Shown: in pieces, positions 36,528 to 45,896 of the stretch
How positions within the stretch are numbered: the first letter of the stretch is position 1
Layout of the letters: each line of letters opens with the position of its first letter
Assembly (NCBI RefSeq): GCF_001941345.1
Contig: NZ_CP009251.1
Span: 2,356,001-2,420,000 of the forward strand
Reading direction: 5' to 3'
DNA: 64,000 nucleotides
From: Corynebacterium stationis
GTDB taxonomy: Bacteria; Actinomycetota; Actinomycetes; Mycobacteriales; Mycobacteriaceae
Notes under the pieces: model-generated
What the model was told of the DNA's origin: nothing
The model's input: the letters and a program-made list of their open reading frames with translations, nothing else
Databases searched by the model: none
Program-made: the position numbers and the translations under genes

Positions 36528-38435
36528 TTGTCTGTATTTAAGTCTTTAAAGGCACGCCTGTCCAAGAAAGCCACCCCAGAAAACTCCACCGAAGATTCTT
36601 CGGCCGGCTCAAATGTGATGAATGAAGACTCCACTGTGCACGGCATTTTGACTGGCGAGTTTCCCGAGGGATTCCGCAACACTGATCACGTCGCCACGGT
36701 CGATACAGCGATGGCGGCACCACCGCCCTCACCGCTGGCACCAGTTGATCTGACAGACCCGGCGCAGGTAACCGGCGTGATGGAAATTGCCGCACGTATC
36801 GGGGAGATTTTGATCTTTTCGGGCAGCTCTAATTCCGATGCCCGCGCGCAGGTGTATCTTGCCGCAGCTTCCTACGGTTTGCACTACTGCCACGTCGATA
36901 TCGTCATGAATACGGTTACCATCCACACTAATATCGGCACGGGTGCCAAGCGCCAGCCGCTAACGGTGGTGCGTTCCGCACGCAAGTGGACGATCAACTT
37001 CACCAAGCTATCAGCGGTTGACCGCCTGATTCGTTCCATCCACACGGGTTTCACTCCGCCATCGGTTGCAGAACAAGCTTTGGATGATATCGAAGCCATG
37101 AAATCGCCGCGCACTATCTTCACGGAGCTGCTCGGTTGGGCGACTATGGGTGGAGCCTTTTCGGTCATGCTGGGCGGCAATGTGTTTGTTGCCATGATGT
37201 CTTTCTTCGTTGCCTTTGCCATCATCGGTGTCATCATCGCGATGGAAATGATGCGAATTCCACCCTTTTATCACAACATCGTCGGCGGTTTTATGGCCGT
37301 GGTTCCAGCTGCGGTCGTATACAACATTGCTTCGTCGCTGGGATTAGCTTTCTCACCTAGCCAGGTTATCGGTATGGGCATCATCGTCTTGGTTGCCGGA
37401 CTCACGCTCGTACAATCGATTATCGATGGCATCACGAGAGCACCGGTTACTTCCACCGCACGATTCTTTGAAGCCCTGCTTTCGACCGCCGCGATTGTCG
37501 GCGGTGTCGGTTTAGGCATTCAGTTTTCGGATTGGATTGGCTACCCGCTACCACCGTTGGCGTCGATGTCGGCGCCCGTGTACTACGAGGTTCCGCTCTT
37601 GGTCCTTGCGGGCGGAATCGGCTCCGCCGCACTAGCCTATGCTTGCCACGCGGCGTGGAAAGAAGTGCTGATTTCCGGCGCAACAGCTGCAGCCGGCATG
37701 CTCTTTTACTACTTCGTCGTGATTCCTTTTGGCGCCGGTGTCGTGGTGGCCTCCGGCATCTCCGCCATCGTGGTGGGACTTGCCGGTGGCCTTTTGGCTC
37801 GCCGTTTCCACATTCCACCGCTGATCACCATGGTCGTGGGCTACACGCCGATGCTTCCTGGCTTGACGTTGTACCGAGGCATGTACGCCTCATTGAATGA
37901 ACAATTCATCACGGGCATGGCCAACCTCGTCACGGCCCTAGCAATCGCCGGTGCCCTAGCTGCCGGCGTGCTCCTAGGTGAACGCGGTGCACGTCGCCTG
38001 CGCAGGCCGAAACACTTCCGTCCGTACACAGCTTTCAAGCGCATCGGCCGGTACTCGGTAAACCAAGCTAAGGATTTGGCTGCGAAGGCACAGAAGATTC
38101 CCCGCGTGCCGCTCGCACCGTTGGCGCCGCGCGCTAACCGCCCGGAGCTTCCACCGATTCAAGGTCCAGCCACAGCTCCTGAGGACACCAGCGCGGTTTA
38201 TGCAGATGCCTCACCGACTTCGCAGTGGGAAGTGCAAACCAATGACCGAGTATTCGATGAAACTTGGCCGCCACGCACGACCTTCCCTGCACAAAGCTGG
38301 CCGGATGAAGAAGCACCAACGGTGTACACCTCACCTGGTACCGAAGAGTTCATCGCGCAGCACGCAGCTGCCGATGAAGCTAAGGCCGCCGAGGAAGAGC
38401 AGGGCGAGGCGACTTCAGACGAGGAAATGCGGTAG
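36528..38435 (+). CDS. thrE: Threonine/serine exporter with long C-terminal tail
   Basis: ThrE exports L-threonine and L-serine driven by the proton gradient. The 635-residue protein has a soluble amphipathic N-part (about 85-200) with FSGSSNSDARAQVYLAAA, then 10 membrane spans (about 205-495), as in the DUF1212 family. After the last span a Pro/Glu/Ala-rich hydrophilic tail of about 130 residues follows; the C. glutamicum protein is about 489 residues as recalled, so this tail is an extension. Start TTG 36528 is chosen because AGAGGAAG lies 5 nt upstream and family similarity begins soon after; no better ATG exists. A strong promoter at 36395-36423 precedes it. Confidence 0.9.
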   Translation: MSVFKSLKARLSKKATPENSTEDSSAGSNVMNEDSTVHGILTGEFPEGFRNTDHVATVDTAMAAPPPSPLAPVDLTDPAQVTGVMEIAARIGEILIFSGSSNSDARAQVYLAAASYGLHYCHVDIVMNTVTIHTNIGTGAKRQPLTVVRSARKWTINFTKLSAVDRLIRSIHTGFTPPSVAEQALDDIEAMKSPRTIFTELLGWATMGGAFSVMLGGNVFVAMMSFFVAFAIIGVIIAMEMMRIPPFYHNIVGGFMAVVPAAVVYNIASSLGLAFSPSQVIGMGIIVLVAGLTLVQSIIDGITRAPVTSTARFFEALLSTAAIVGGVGLGIQFSDWIGYPLPPLASMSAPVYYEVPLLVLAGGIGSAALAYACHAAWKEVLISGATAAAGMLFYYFVVIPFGAGVVVASGISAIVVGLAGGLLARRFHIPPLITMVVGYTPMLPGLTLYRGMYASLNEQFITGMANLVTALAIAGALAAGVLLGERGARRLRRPKHFRPYTAFKRIGRYSVNQAKDLAAKAQKIPRVPLAPLAPRANRPELPPIQGPATAPEDTSAVYADASPTSQWEVQTNDRVFDETWPPRTTFPAQSWPDEEAPTVYTSPGTEEFIAQHAAADEAKAAEEEQGEATSDEEMR

Positions 38436-38515
38436 AATATTCGGTCTGTACCCTACTCACGGTTGATTATCATCTTTCCTTGGATGAGCCCAGGGAACGC
38501 ATTTAGGAGGAACAC

Positions 38516-38866
38516 GTGCCACCAAAGGTCACTGACACACAGCCAGCAGCGGAGCAGATGCATGCTGTGGAGGAAGAGACCGCGCGCTCAGCTCGCCGCG
38601 TCGTCGCAACCTATGCTCAAGATTTCTTGGACGGCGTTACTTTGATGTCCATGCTGGGCGTTGAGCCAGAAGGTTTGGTTCACAAGAAGGTACTCGCTGA
38701 GCAGGTAGAATCCGAGCCTAAGACCACCCGCAAGAAGGCAACGAAAAAAGCTACCAAGAAGACCGCTGCAAAAAAGGCTACTAAGAAGACTACGAAAAAA
38801 GCGACCAAAAAGACTGCAGCTAAAAAGAGCACGAAGAAAACTACTGCGAAGAAGACTTCAAGCTAG
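38516..38866 (+). CDS. Histone H1-like lysine-rich protein
   Basis: This 116-residue protein has an N-terminal half of ordinary composition (helical, with AYAQDFLDGVTLMSMLGV region) and a C-terminal half of repeated KKATKKT/AAKK units, at least ten short repeats like those of histone H1 or mycobacterial Hup/Lsr-type tails. It should bind DNA. The GTG start at 38516 follows a perfect AGGAGG at 38505-38510. It lies between thrE and otsA on the same strand, 80 and 45 nt from each. The repeats may expand or shrink by slippage, so length may differ between strains. Confidence 0.85.
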   Translation: MPPKVTDTQPAAEQMHAVEEETARSARRVVATYAQDFLDGVTLMSMLGVEPEGLVHKKVLAEQVESEPKTTRKKATKKATKKTAAKKATKKTTKKATKKTAAKKSTKKTTAKKTSS

Positions 38867-38911
38867 TTTCATAAATTCCAGCAGATACCATCTTGAGGAG
38901 CCTTTGAGCGC

Positions 38912-40420
38912 ATGAGCGAGACAGCCCCCGACAGTGCGGACGGCAATGTGGATAGCAATGTAGCCACAGGCACCGGAGACAACAGCTTTGTTGTTGTTGC
39001 CAACCGACTCCCCGTCGACATGATTATTGAATCCGACGGCACAAAGTCATGGCAAGAATCACCGGGCGGTCTCGTTTCTGCGGTATCTCCCGTCTTGGAA
39101 AAGCACCAGGGCTGCTGGGTGGGCTGGCCCGGGGTTACCGATGAAGCCCCCGAGCCTTTCCGCACGGAACGTGGAGTGCTCCTGCATCCAGTTGAGCTGA
39201 CTCAGCATGACTTTGAGGAATTCTACGAAGGTTTCTCCAACGCCACCTTGTGGCCCCTATACCACAATCTGATTGTTACCCCGGAGTTCAACCGCTCCTG
39301 GTGGGACGCTTATCGCGACGTCAACTTGCGTTTTGCCACCGAAGTTGCAACGGTCGCAGCACCTGGTGCGACCGTGTGGGTGCAGGATTACCAACTGCAA
39401 CTTGTCCCGGGAATCCTGCGTCAGCTGCGGCCTGATCTCACAATCGGGTTCTTCCTGCATATCCCCTTCCCACCGCCTGAAATCTACCGGCAGCTTCCGT
39501 GGCGCAATGAGATGTTGCGCGGGCTTCTCGATGCCGACCTCATCGGCTTTCATCTGGAATCCAACGTGCGCAACTTTGTTGAATTGTGCCGCGGCTACGA
39601 CATAGAAGTCAGCGGCGAGATTAAAGTGCGCGAAGCTGGAATCACCATTACCTTGCCGAATGGTCATTCTTTAGGCGTTGGGGTATTTCCAATCTCTATC
39701 GATACTTCCGCGATCGCTGCGACTCTAGCAGCAGATACCCACCATGAATCCCATGGTGAGCTCGAGCAGATGCATCACAATATGGGCTCACCTTCCACGG
39801 TGTTTTTAGGTGTAGACCGTTTGGATTACACCAAGGGCATCTTGCAGCGACTTCTGGCTTTTGAAGAGTTGCTGGATTCAGGTGCTTTGGATCCAAAAGA
39901 AGTAGCGTTAGTGCAGCTGGCGACGCCCTCGCGTGAGCGCATCGATAGCTATCGCACCACCCGTTCCAATGTGGAAGAAGCGGTGGGCCGCATCAATGGC
40001 CGCTTTTCGCAGATTGGTCGGCCAGTGGTGCACTACCAGCACCGTTCGGTGACCAAAGATGTGCTAATGCGCTATTACCGTCTAGCTGATGTCATGCTGG
40101 TGACGCCGTTTCGGGATGGCATGAACTTGGTGGCAAAGGAATTCGTCGCCACGCGTGCAGATTCCTCCGGTGCATTAGTCCTGTCCGAATTTGCCGGCGC
40201 AGCTGATGAATTAACCCAGGCGCATTTGTGCAACCCTTTTGATATCGAGGACATCAAAAAGGCCATGCTGCAGGCTACTTGGGGTTTGAAGAATAACCCT
40301 GAAGCTATGAAAGAGCGCATGTCCGCGATGTATAACCAAGTCATGGAACATGATGTTGACCTGTGGGCGAATGCCTTTTTGGGAGCCCTGGGAGCACTCG
40401 AACAAAAGCACTCGGTATAA
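38912..40420 (+). CDS. otsA: Trehalose-6-phosphate synthase
   Basis: OtsA makes trehalose-6-phosphate from UDP-glucose (or ADP-glucose) and glucose-6-phosphate. The 502-residue glycosyltransferase family 20 protein has [10 protein letters not shown] (about 27-36), [37 protein letters not shown] and [11 protein letters not shown], all substrate-binding landmarks. AGGAG 9 nt upstream supports ATG 38912. Downstream otsB completes the pathway, with a lipoprotein gene between. Trehalose is a stress solute and a precursor of corynemycolate glycolipids, so the cell envelope depends on it. Confidence 0.97.
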   Translation: MSETAPDSADGNVDSNVATGTGDNSFVVVANRLPVDMIIESDGTKSWQESPGGLVSAVSPVLEKHQGCWVGWPGVTDEAPEPFRTERGVLLHPVELTQHDFEEFYEGFSNATLWPLYHNLIVTPEFNRSWWDAYRDVNLRFATEVATVAAPGATVWVQDYQLQLVPGILRQLRPDLTIGFFLHIPFPPPEIYRQLPWRNEMLRGLLDADLIGFHLESNVRNFVELCRGYDIEVSGEIKVREAGITITLPNGHSLGVGVFPISIDTSAIAATLAADTHHESHGELEQMHHNMGSPSTVFLGVDRLDYTKGILQRLLAFEELLDSGALDPKEVALVQLATPSRERIDSYRTTRSNVEEAVGRINGRFSQIGRPVVHYQHRSVTKDVLMRYYRLADVMLVTPFRDGMNLVAKEFVATRADSSGALVLSEFAGAADELTQAHLCNPFDIEDIKKAMLQATWGLKNNPEAMKERMSAMYNQVMEHDVDLWANAFLGALGALEQKHSV

Positions 40421-40434
40421 GTTTAAGTAGGACC

Positions 40435-40965
40435 ATGAAGAAATCTTTTGCTGGATGCCTCGCGGCCACCGCGCTGATCGTAGCTGGGTGCAGCACCCCA
40501 GATGGCGCTCCCCCGCAGCCGCTTGGCGATGACCGCGTCGGCGGCAAGACCTGGCAAGCCATCGGTGTGTACACCTCACCTGAGACCAACGGCGCGATTT
40601 CAGAAAACACACTATCCGTTCCGCGCGTGGTCTTCGGGGAAACATCCATGCTTGGCTCCACCGGCTGTGAACAATTCTCCGCCGAGGTCACCTACTTCAA
40701 CGATGCTTCCGACTCCGCGAACCCAGACCCGACTGAGCTGCGCAAGGCCGATGCCGTGCGCATTGATTCCATCGTCTTCGATACCGAAGGTGAGACTGGC
40801 AGCATGGAATGCACAGGTGAGATGCTGTGGACGCACAATAATCTTTCGCGTCTCTACGCTCAGGGCAACGAATTCGATATCACCGTTGATAAAAACAACC
40901 AGCTGATTTTGACGCTGCAGGACGGACGCGTCGATTCCCCGGCGATTCGCTATATCGGGCTGTAG
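40435..40965 (+). CDS. Lipoprotein of unknown function between otsA and otsB
   Basis: The 176-residue protein has a lipoprotein signal: MKKSFAGCLAATALIVAGCS with the lipobox VAGC (C19). The mature part has a META/HslJ-like look with GKTWQAIGVY at its start, a conserved GSTGCEQFSAEV and NNLSRLYAQGNEFD, and a final strand with LILTLQDGRVDSPAIRY. The ATG at 40435 is 14 nt after the otsA stop, with a TAGGACC region, so it is probably in the otsA transcript. C. glutamicum has a similar small gene in the same place, as recalled. Confidence 0.8.
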   Translation: MKKSFAGCLAATALIVAGCSTPDGAPPQPLGDDRVGGKTWQAIGVYTSPETNGAISENTLSVPRVVFGETSMLGSTGCEQFSAEVTYFNDASDSANPDPTELRKADAVRIDSIVFDTEGETGSMECTGEMLWTHNNLSRLYAQGNEFDITVDKNNQLILTLQDGRVDSPAIRYIGL

Positions 40966-41005
40966 ATACTCACCAGACAAAGTTAGCGTGGGTAATCTTG
41001 TACCC

Positions 41006-41800
41006 ATGTCTGACTTTCCTTGTGATTTTCGTGATTCGGCCCGGGTGGAAGAAATCATCGATAAGCTAGCGTCCACGCCGCGGCTATTTGTGGTCTCCGA
41101 TTTTGATGGCACTCTTGCCGAGCACTCGACGGATATCTACGGTGTCCCTGTCAATCAGTACTCCATCGCAGCGCTTTCCGCCTTTGCGAAGCTTCCTGAT
41201 ACCTTCGCTGCTGCGTTATCAGGGCGCCACCTTGAAGGTCTCAAGCGAGTCTTTCCGCTGCGCGCACCAGTGATGCTGGCCGGTTCGCACGGTGCTGAGA
41301 CCGAAGGTGAAGATAGCGCACTGACCGAAGACATGAAGGCTTTTTTGGACCGCGTGGATGACGAGCTCAACGCCATTGCTGCGGACTACGAGGAAGCTTT
41401 TGTGGAGCAAAAGCCCTTCCACCGTGGACTGCACGTCAAGGCTTTGTCTGAGCGCGACCCGCAAGCCGCCGAGGAAGCGCTCGCACGCGGGCTAGAAGTA
41501 GACCCCGGCGACTACTTCGTTTCCACCGGCAAGAACTTAGTGGAGTTCTCCGCCACCACGGCCAACAAGGGCACGTGGATTGAATCGCACCGCACGACTG
41601 TCGATGCCACTGCCGTGGTATTTCTTGGCGATGACGTCACCGACGAGGACGGCTTCGCTGTACTGAATCAGCCCACTGACTTGGGCGTCAAAGTCGGCCA
41701 CGGCGACACCGCAGCACACCTCCGCGTTGCCGATATCGACGAAGTAGCTACTTTTTTGCAGGCTCTACTGAAAGCCCGACAAGAATTTCTCGCCGACTAA
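41006..41800 (+). CDS. otsB: Trehalose-6-phosphate phosphatase
   Basis: OtsB hydrolyses trehalose-6-phosphate to trehalose. The 264-residue HAD-type protein has motif I SDFDGTLAEHS (31-41) with nucleophile Asp32 and acid Asp34, motif II LSGR with a conserved lysine later (FHRGLHVK), and motif III FLGDDVTDEDGF. The ATG at 41006 is 7 nt after TAATCT (40993-40998), so its own leaderless promoter exists although it also follows otsA and the lipoprotein gene. The LacI-type gene on the other strand converges with it, 12 nt apart. Confidence 0.95.
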   Translation: MSDFPCDFRDSARVEEIIDKLASTPRLFVVSDFDGTLAEHSTDIYGVPVNQYSIAALSAFAKLPDTFAAALSGRHLEGLKRVFPLRAPVMLAGSHGAETEGEDSALTEDMKAFLDRVDDELNAIAADYEEAFVEQKPFHRGLHVKALSERDPQAAEEALARGLEVDPGDYFVSTGKNLVEFSATTANKGTWIESHRTTVDATAVVFLGDDVTDEDGFAVLNQPTDLGVKVGHGDTAAHLRVADIDEVATFLQALLKARQEFLAD

Positions 41801-41812
41801 CTAGCTCGCACG

Positions 41813-42931
41813 CTAGTGGCGTGGGCGGGCAATCGTCTTGCCCGGCGCGAGTTGGGTCTTCAACAGCACGCGCAGTGGCTTTCCGTCTTCGCTAGTGGGA
41901 TAGGCAAGGTTGGCGACGGAGGCATCGATAAGCTCGGCGAGCATCCGGCCCGCTTCGGCGCCTTTATTGAAGTTGGGTTGAATCACTGTGGTCAATCCAC
42001 GCAGGCGAGCGGATTCGATACCGTCGAAGCCGGTCACCGAAAGATCCCCAGGAATGGGAATTCCTTGGCGCTCCGCGAAGTCCAAGACACCCAGCGCCAT
42101 GGAGTCTGTTGTGCACAGCACTGCGGTTAATTCCGGGTTATTGCTCAGCAGTTCCTCTGCCGCTTCCCGCGCCGTGTCGCGGGTGTTGATGTGGCGAGTG
42201 ACCACGGGAATCTTATCCGCATCGATACCGGCATCGGCGAAGACTTTTAACGCTCCCTGCACGCGCAGGCGCTGAGTATCAAACTCTGCTGCGGCGAGGT
42301 TCCCTCGGTCCACCGCGCCGTCCAAGCGTTCATGGCGCAGACGAATGGATAGGATGCCGACTTTGGTATGGCCGGCATCGACGAGCGCTTGCGCCGCCGG
42401 AGCAATCGCTGTGAAATCATCAATGCCAACAAAAGGCTGCCCGGTATCGCGTGGCTGGTCACAGACCACCACCGGCAGGCCGCGGTTTCTAGCGGCGGCT
42501 AGATACGGGTCATCGCCGCCGACGGAATAGACCACAAAACCATCCACAACCGCGCGGCCCAAAAGTTCCTCCGCGCCGGTCCCTTCAGCAGTATCTGGGC
42601 CTGCCGGAATCAACGTCAACGTGCTATTTTTACCCGCTAGCCCTTGCGCCATACCTGCTAAAAAATCCACCGAAGCAGCATCTTCGAAGGCATAGGACAA
42701 ATCCTCCGTCAGCACTACACCAATGGAGCCCACACGACGCGTACGTAGACTCCTGGCCATCGGGTCCGGCCCCGAATAGCCATGCGCGCGAGCAGCCGTC
42801 AAGATGCGCTCGCGCAGCTCAGGAGAGAGCTGATCGGGACGGTTATAAGCATTAGAAACAGTCGTTCGCGAGACCCCTAATTCTGCCGCGAGGGAAGCAA
42901 GAGTTTTACGAACCGGACTGCGTTTAACCAT
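41813..42931 (-). CDS. ipsA: LacI family transcriptional regulator
   Basis: The 372-residue regulator has an N-terminal HTH (TLASLAAELGVSRTTVSNAY, about 10-30) and hinge helix, then a periplasmic-binding-like core. Inducer-site segments include GFVVYSVGGDDPYL, VGIDDFTAIAP, CTTDSMALGVLDF and VTGFDGIESARLRGLTTV. It lies after otsB and before the zinc importer, matching the gene order of C. glutamicum, where the LacI-type IpsA activates inositol phosphate synthase; this makes orthology likely but unproven. Divergent from the zinc importer, it has no obvious link to zinc. Confidence 0.7.
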   Translation of the reverse strand: MVKRSPVRKTLASLAAELGVSRTTVSNAYNRPDQLSPELRERILTAARAHGYSGPDPMARSLRTRRVGSIGVVLTEDLSYAFEDAASVDFLAGMAQGLAGKNSTLTLIPAGPDTAEGTGAEELLGRAVVDGFVVYSVGGDDPYLAAARNRGLPVVVCDQPRDTGQPFVGIDDFTAIAPAAQALVDAGHTKVGILSIRLRHERLDGAVDRGNLAAAEFDTQRLRVQGALKVFADAGIDADKIPVVTRHINTRDTAREAAEELLSNNPELTAVLCTTDSMALGVLDFAERQGIPIPGDLSVTGFDGIESARLRGLTTVIQPNFNKGAEAGRMLAELIDASVANLAYPTSEDGKPLRVLLKTQLAPGKTIARPRH

Positions 42932-43054
42932 GCCCTACACCTTACCGCTCCCACGTAGTTTTACTTCATGATTATGCAGCCGTGGAATGAATGGCCTTAG
43001 CACTGCGTTTGAAATATAGGTTTAACCCTTAAGCCATTTTCATTTCATTTTCAG

Positions 43055-43083
43055 TTGACAATTGTTTTCAATAAGGCAATTAT
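43055..43083 (+). promoter_or_regulatory. Zinc importer promoter with candidate Zur box
   Basis: TTGACA (43055-43060) and AATTAT (43078-43083) have a 17-bp spacer, so transcription should start at about 43090, next to the ATG at 43091. Overlapping the -35, TTGACAATTGTTTTCAATAA is A/T rich with an ACAATTGT palindrome and TGA/TCA ends, in keeping with Zur-type sites, but the match is weak. Confidence 0.4.
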
Positions 43084-43090
43084 AGAAATT

Positions 43091-44158
43091 ATGCATTTAC
43101 AGACTTCTCATAAAGCTTCCCGCACTCACCGCGGCCGACGTGTAGCTTTAGCTGCACTAAGCATCGGCGCGCTCGCCTTTGCATCGGCTTGCTCAACGGC
43201 ATCTTCTGATGAAGCATCTGACAACGGATCAGAAGGCAGCAACGGCTCTGACACCCTGAACATTGTCACTTCGGCATCTATTTGGGGCGATATTGCACAG
43301 TCGGTTGCCGACTCAGCGGAAGGCGCGGATGTAGAAGTCACCTCCATTGTTGAAGGCAACAACATGGACCCGCACCACTTTGAACCGACCGCTGCGGACC
43401 TGGCACGCGCGGCTGAAGCCGACGTGATTGTTGTGGGCGGCGGCGGATATGACGCCTGGCTCTACGACACCATCGAAGACCAAGACAAGATCATCCACGC
43501 CCTGCCGCTGACCGCGCACAGTCACGACCACGGTGAGGAAGGCGAAGAAGGTCACGACCACGACCACGGAGAAGAATCTGCGGAAGCGGAAGAAGCCCAT
43601 GATCACGACCATGAGCATAACCATGGCGAGGAGGGCCACTCGCATGAGGTCTCGTCCATCGATGGCAATGAGCACATCTGGTACGACCCAACCGCGGTGA
43701 TGGAAGTAGCGCACGAGATTGCTGAGCACATCAACGAGGTCAACCCAGATGCGCAGGCAAGCGATGAAGAAGTAGTAAACAAGATCTCTGACTTGGATTC
43801 ACGCCTGCACGCACTGCCTGATGTTACTTATACACAGACCGAGCCGATTGCGGACTACATGCTGGCACACACCGAGATGACTGATGCAACGCCAGAAGGC
43901 TACCGCCATGCAACGCTCAGCCACGGTGAACCAGCAGCCGCAGACTTGGCAGCCTTTATCGATGAGCTTAAAGCCGGCGACGTGGATGTGTTGATCTACA
44001 ACCCGCAGACCCAAACCGATATGACCTCACGGATTCGCACCACCGCGGAAGATGAAGGCATTCAGATTATCGAGATCGGTGAGACTCCCCCGGATAACCA
44101 AAACTTCTTTGAATACTTTGAAGAAGTCGTATCCAATCTCGAATCCCTCGAAGCGTAA
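43091..44158 (+). CDS. znuA: Zinc ABC transporter substrate-binding lipoprotein
   Basis: The 355-residue protein has a long basic N-region, the hydrophobic core of a lipoprotein signal (LSIGALAFASAC, lipobox SAC at about 33-35) and a metal-binding domain of the ZnuA/AztC family with NNMDPHHFEPTAADLARAAE, whose His residue is a zinc ligand. A histidine- and acid-rich loop, HDHGEEGEEGHDHDHG onward (about 144-185), holds many His residues, as in zinc-specific members. The closing part has NPQTQTDMTSR and EIGETPP. ATG 43091 is preferred: it fits a leaderless start. The gene leads a three-gene importer. Confidence 0.88.
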   Translation: MHLQTSHKASRTHRGRRVALAALSIGALAFASACSTASSDEASDNGSEGSNGSDTLNIVTSASIWGDIAQSVADSAEGADVEVTSIVEGNNMDPHHFEPTAADLARAAEADVIVVGGGGYDAWLYDTIEDQDKIIHALPLTAHSHDHGEEGEEGHDHDHGEESAEAEEAHDHDHEHNHGEEGHSHEVSSIDGNEHIWYDPTAVMEVAHEIAEHINEVNPDAQASDEEVVNKISDLDSRLHALPDVTYTQTEPIADYMLAHTEMTDATPEGYRHATLSHGEPAAADLAAFIDELKAGDVDVLIYNPQTQTDMTSRIRTTAEDEGIQIIEIGETPPDNQNFFEYFEEVVSNLESLEA

Positions 44159-44160
44159 GA

Positions 44161-44206
44161 TGGTTGGGCTTGTGCATTACCAAAGATGCAAGCCCAACCA
44201 TCCTTT
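44161..44206 (+). terminator. Hairpin attenuator between znuA and znuC
   Basis: TGGTTGGGCTTG (44161-44172) and CAAGCCCAACCA (44189-44200) pair perfectly over 12 bp and are followed by TCCTTTT, giving a terminator-like structure 3 nt after the znuA stop and 16 nt before znuC. It should cut transcription partly, so that the binding protein is made in excess of the pump subunits. Confidence 0.7.
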
Positions 44207-44215
44207 TGGAGTTTG

Positions 44216-44917
44216 ATGTTAGTTTCTTTTAGCCAGGCAGCCGTTGACCCTTTGTGGTCAGGGCTGGATTTGGAAGTAAAACCTGGCGAGTTCATCGCTG
44301 TCTTGGGCCCCAACGGCGTGGGTAAATCCACGCTGCTGGGAACCATCTTGGGCACGCGCCAACTCACCGGCGGAAAGCTGGATGTTAATGCACGCATCGG
44401 CTATATCCCGCAGCAGCGTATGTTTGCCCAGCAGCTACCTCTGCGGGCACGTGATTTGGTGTCATTGTCGTTGGCACACGGGGTCATCGGAAAGCGAAGG
44501 CCGTCTAAAGCGCAAGTCGATGAGCTTTTGGCCGAAGTCGGCGCCGGAGGAATTGCAGATCGCCGGGTTGGTCAACTTTCCGGCGGGCAGCAGCAGTTAG
44601 TACGTCAGGCGCAGGCCTTGGCCAATGATCCGCAGGTAATTCTTGCCGATGAACCCCTGCTCTCGCTGGATCCTGCACGGCAGGCGATGACCATCGACAG
44701 GCTGCAGAAACGCCGCCACGACAAGGGCACCGCGACCATTTTTGTCACCCACGGCATCAATCCGGTACTCGACGTCGTCTCCCGGGTGCTGTATCTCGCG
44801 CCGCACGGACATGTGCTGGGTTCGGTGGAAGAAGTCATGCGCACCGAGGTGCTCTCGGAGCTCTACGGCGCAAGTGTCAAGGTATTAAATGTCGATGGAA
44901 GGATTATTGTCGCCTAA
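44216..44917 (+). CDS. znuC: Zinc ABC transporter ATP-binding protein
   Basis: The 233-residue ATPase has Walker A GPNGVGKST (about 31-39), signature LSGGQQQLVRQAQA (about 119-132), Walker B VILADEPLL (about 144-152) and a switch His in FVTHG. It energises zinc import by ZnuB. The ATG at 44216 follows TTGGAG closely; the earlier in-frame ATG at 44186 lies inside the terminator hairpin and is rejected. Its TAA overlaps the ATG of znuB by one base. Confidence 0.9.
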   Translation: MLVSFSQAAVDPLWSGLDLEVKPGEFIAVLGPNGVGKSTLLGTILGTRQLTGGKLDVNARIGYIPQQRMFAQQLPLRARDLVSLSLAHGVIGKRRPSKAQVDELLAEVGAGGIADRRVGQLSGGQQQLVRQAQALANDPQVILADEPLLSLDPARQAMTIDRLQKRRHDKGTATIFVTHGINPVLDVVSRVLYLAPHGHVLGSVEEVMRTEVLSELYGASVKVLNVDGRIIVA

Positions 44918-45885
44918 TGGATTTTCAGACTTTCCTCGACGATACCGGCTACTTGCTGTCGGTTGACTTCGTGCAGCAGGCGCTGATTGCGTGTGCTTTG
45001 CTCGGCGTGCTCTCTGGCGTGATGACGTCGTTGGTGGTGCTGCGGCAGATGTCATTTTCGGTCCATGCCACCTCCGAGCTGGCTCTCATGGGTGCGGCTG
45101 CGGCGCTGCTTTTCGGCCTTAATATCGGCTGGGGTGCCATCGCCGGTGCGATTGGCGCCGCTATCGTGTTAGCCGTCCTGGGATTTAGAGGCCAGCAAGA
45201 CAGCGCCATTGGCGTGGTCATGAGCTTCGGCCTGGGGCTTTCCGTGCTTTTCCTGCACCTGTATCCCGGCAACCCGACTGCGGCAATGACTTTGCTGACC
45301 GGGCAAATCGTTGGTGTCTCCAGCGCTTCGGTATGGCTGTTGGCGCTAACTACCATCGTTGTCGTAGCCGCAGTCGTGCTCTTTTGGCGCCCGATGCTCT
45401 TCGCATCCGCCGACCCAGTCATGGCGCAGGCCTCCGGCATTCCTATCCGCGCGATTTCTGTACTTTTCGCGGTGCTGGTTGGTCTAGCTGCCGCGCAATC
45501 CGTGCAGATTGTCGGCGCGCTGTTGGTCATGGCCTTGCTGATTACCCCGGGTGCGGCAGCCGTGCAGATTACCTCTTCACCGCTGAAGACCGTGCTGTGG
45601 TCTGTCATCTTTGCCGAAGTCGCTGCGGTCGGGGGCCTGATTTTATCTCTGGCACCAGGGTTGCCGGTTTCGGTTTTTGTCACCACCATCTCTTTTGCGA
45701 TTTACCTCGTGTGCCGCGCGGTCGGGGTGCTCAAGAACCGCCGTGCCGTGCGCGACGATATTGCTGCGAAACGCGATAAGGAAGAATTCGCCGCGACCGT
45801 CTCCCCGCGGATGGGCAACGCGGATCCTTCACAAATTCATCACACCAGCCACCATGATGAGCACTGCGATCATGTTGATGATTAA
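44917..45885 (+). CDS. znuB: Zinc ABC transporter permease
   Basis: The 322-residue protein has 8-9 hydrophobic spans, as in the ABC-3 metal permease family, with GVLSGVMTSLVVLRQMSF (about 29-46) and SVQIVGALLVMALLITPGAAA (about 195-215). The hydrophilic C-terminus contains a His-rich end, HHTSHHDEHCDH, unusual for the family and probably metal-binding. Its ATG overlaps the znuC stop, so the two are translationally coupled. The esterase gene begins 11 nt after its stop and may be co-transcribed. Confidence 0.9.
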   Translation: MDFQTFLDDTGYLLSVDFVQQALIACALLGVLSGVMTSLVVLRQMSFSVHATSELALMGAAAALLFGLNIGWGAIAGAIGAAIVLAVLGFRGQQDSAIGVVMSFGLGLSVLFLHLYPGNPTAAMTLLTGQIVGVSSASVWLLALTTIVVVAAVVLFWRPMLFASADPVMAQASGIPIRAISVLFAVLVGLAAAQSVQIVGALLVMALLITPGAAAVQITSSPLKTVLWSVIFAEVAAVGGLILSLAPGLPVSVFVTTISFAIYLVCRAVGVLKNRRAVRDDIAAKRDKEEFAATVSPRMGNADPSQIHHTSHHDEHCDHVDD

Positions 45886-45896
45886 GCTTTTATCTC

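Noticed and set aside
38700..38866. Lysine/alanine short repeats as a possible repeat array or CRISPR
   Set aside because: The DNA repeats reflect repeated KKATKKT codons in a coding region and are not separated by unique spacers.
44186..44215. A longer start for znuC
   Set aside because: The ATG lies inside the hairpin and lacks a ribosome-binding site; ATG 44216 has GGAG upstream.
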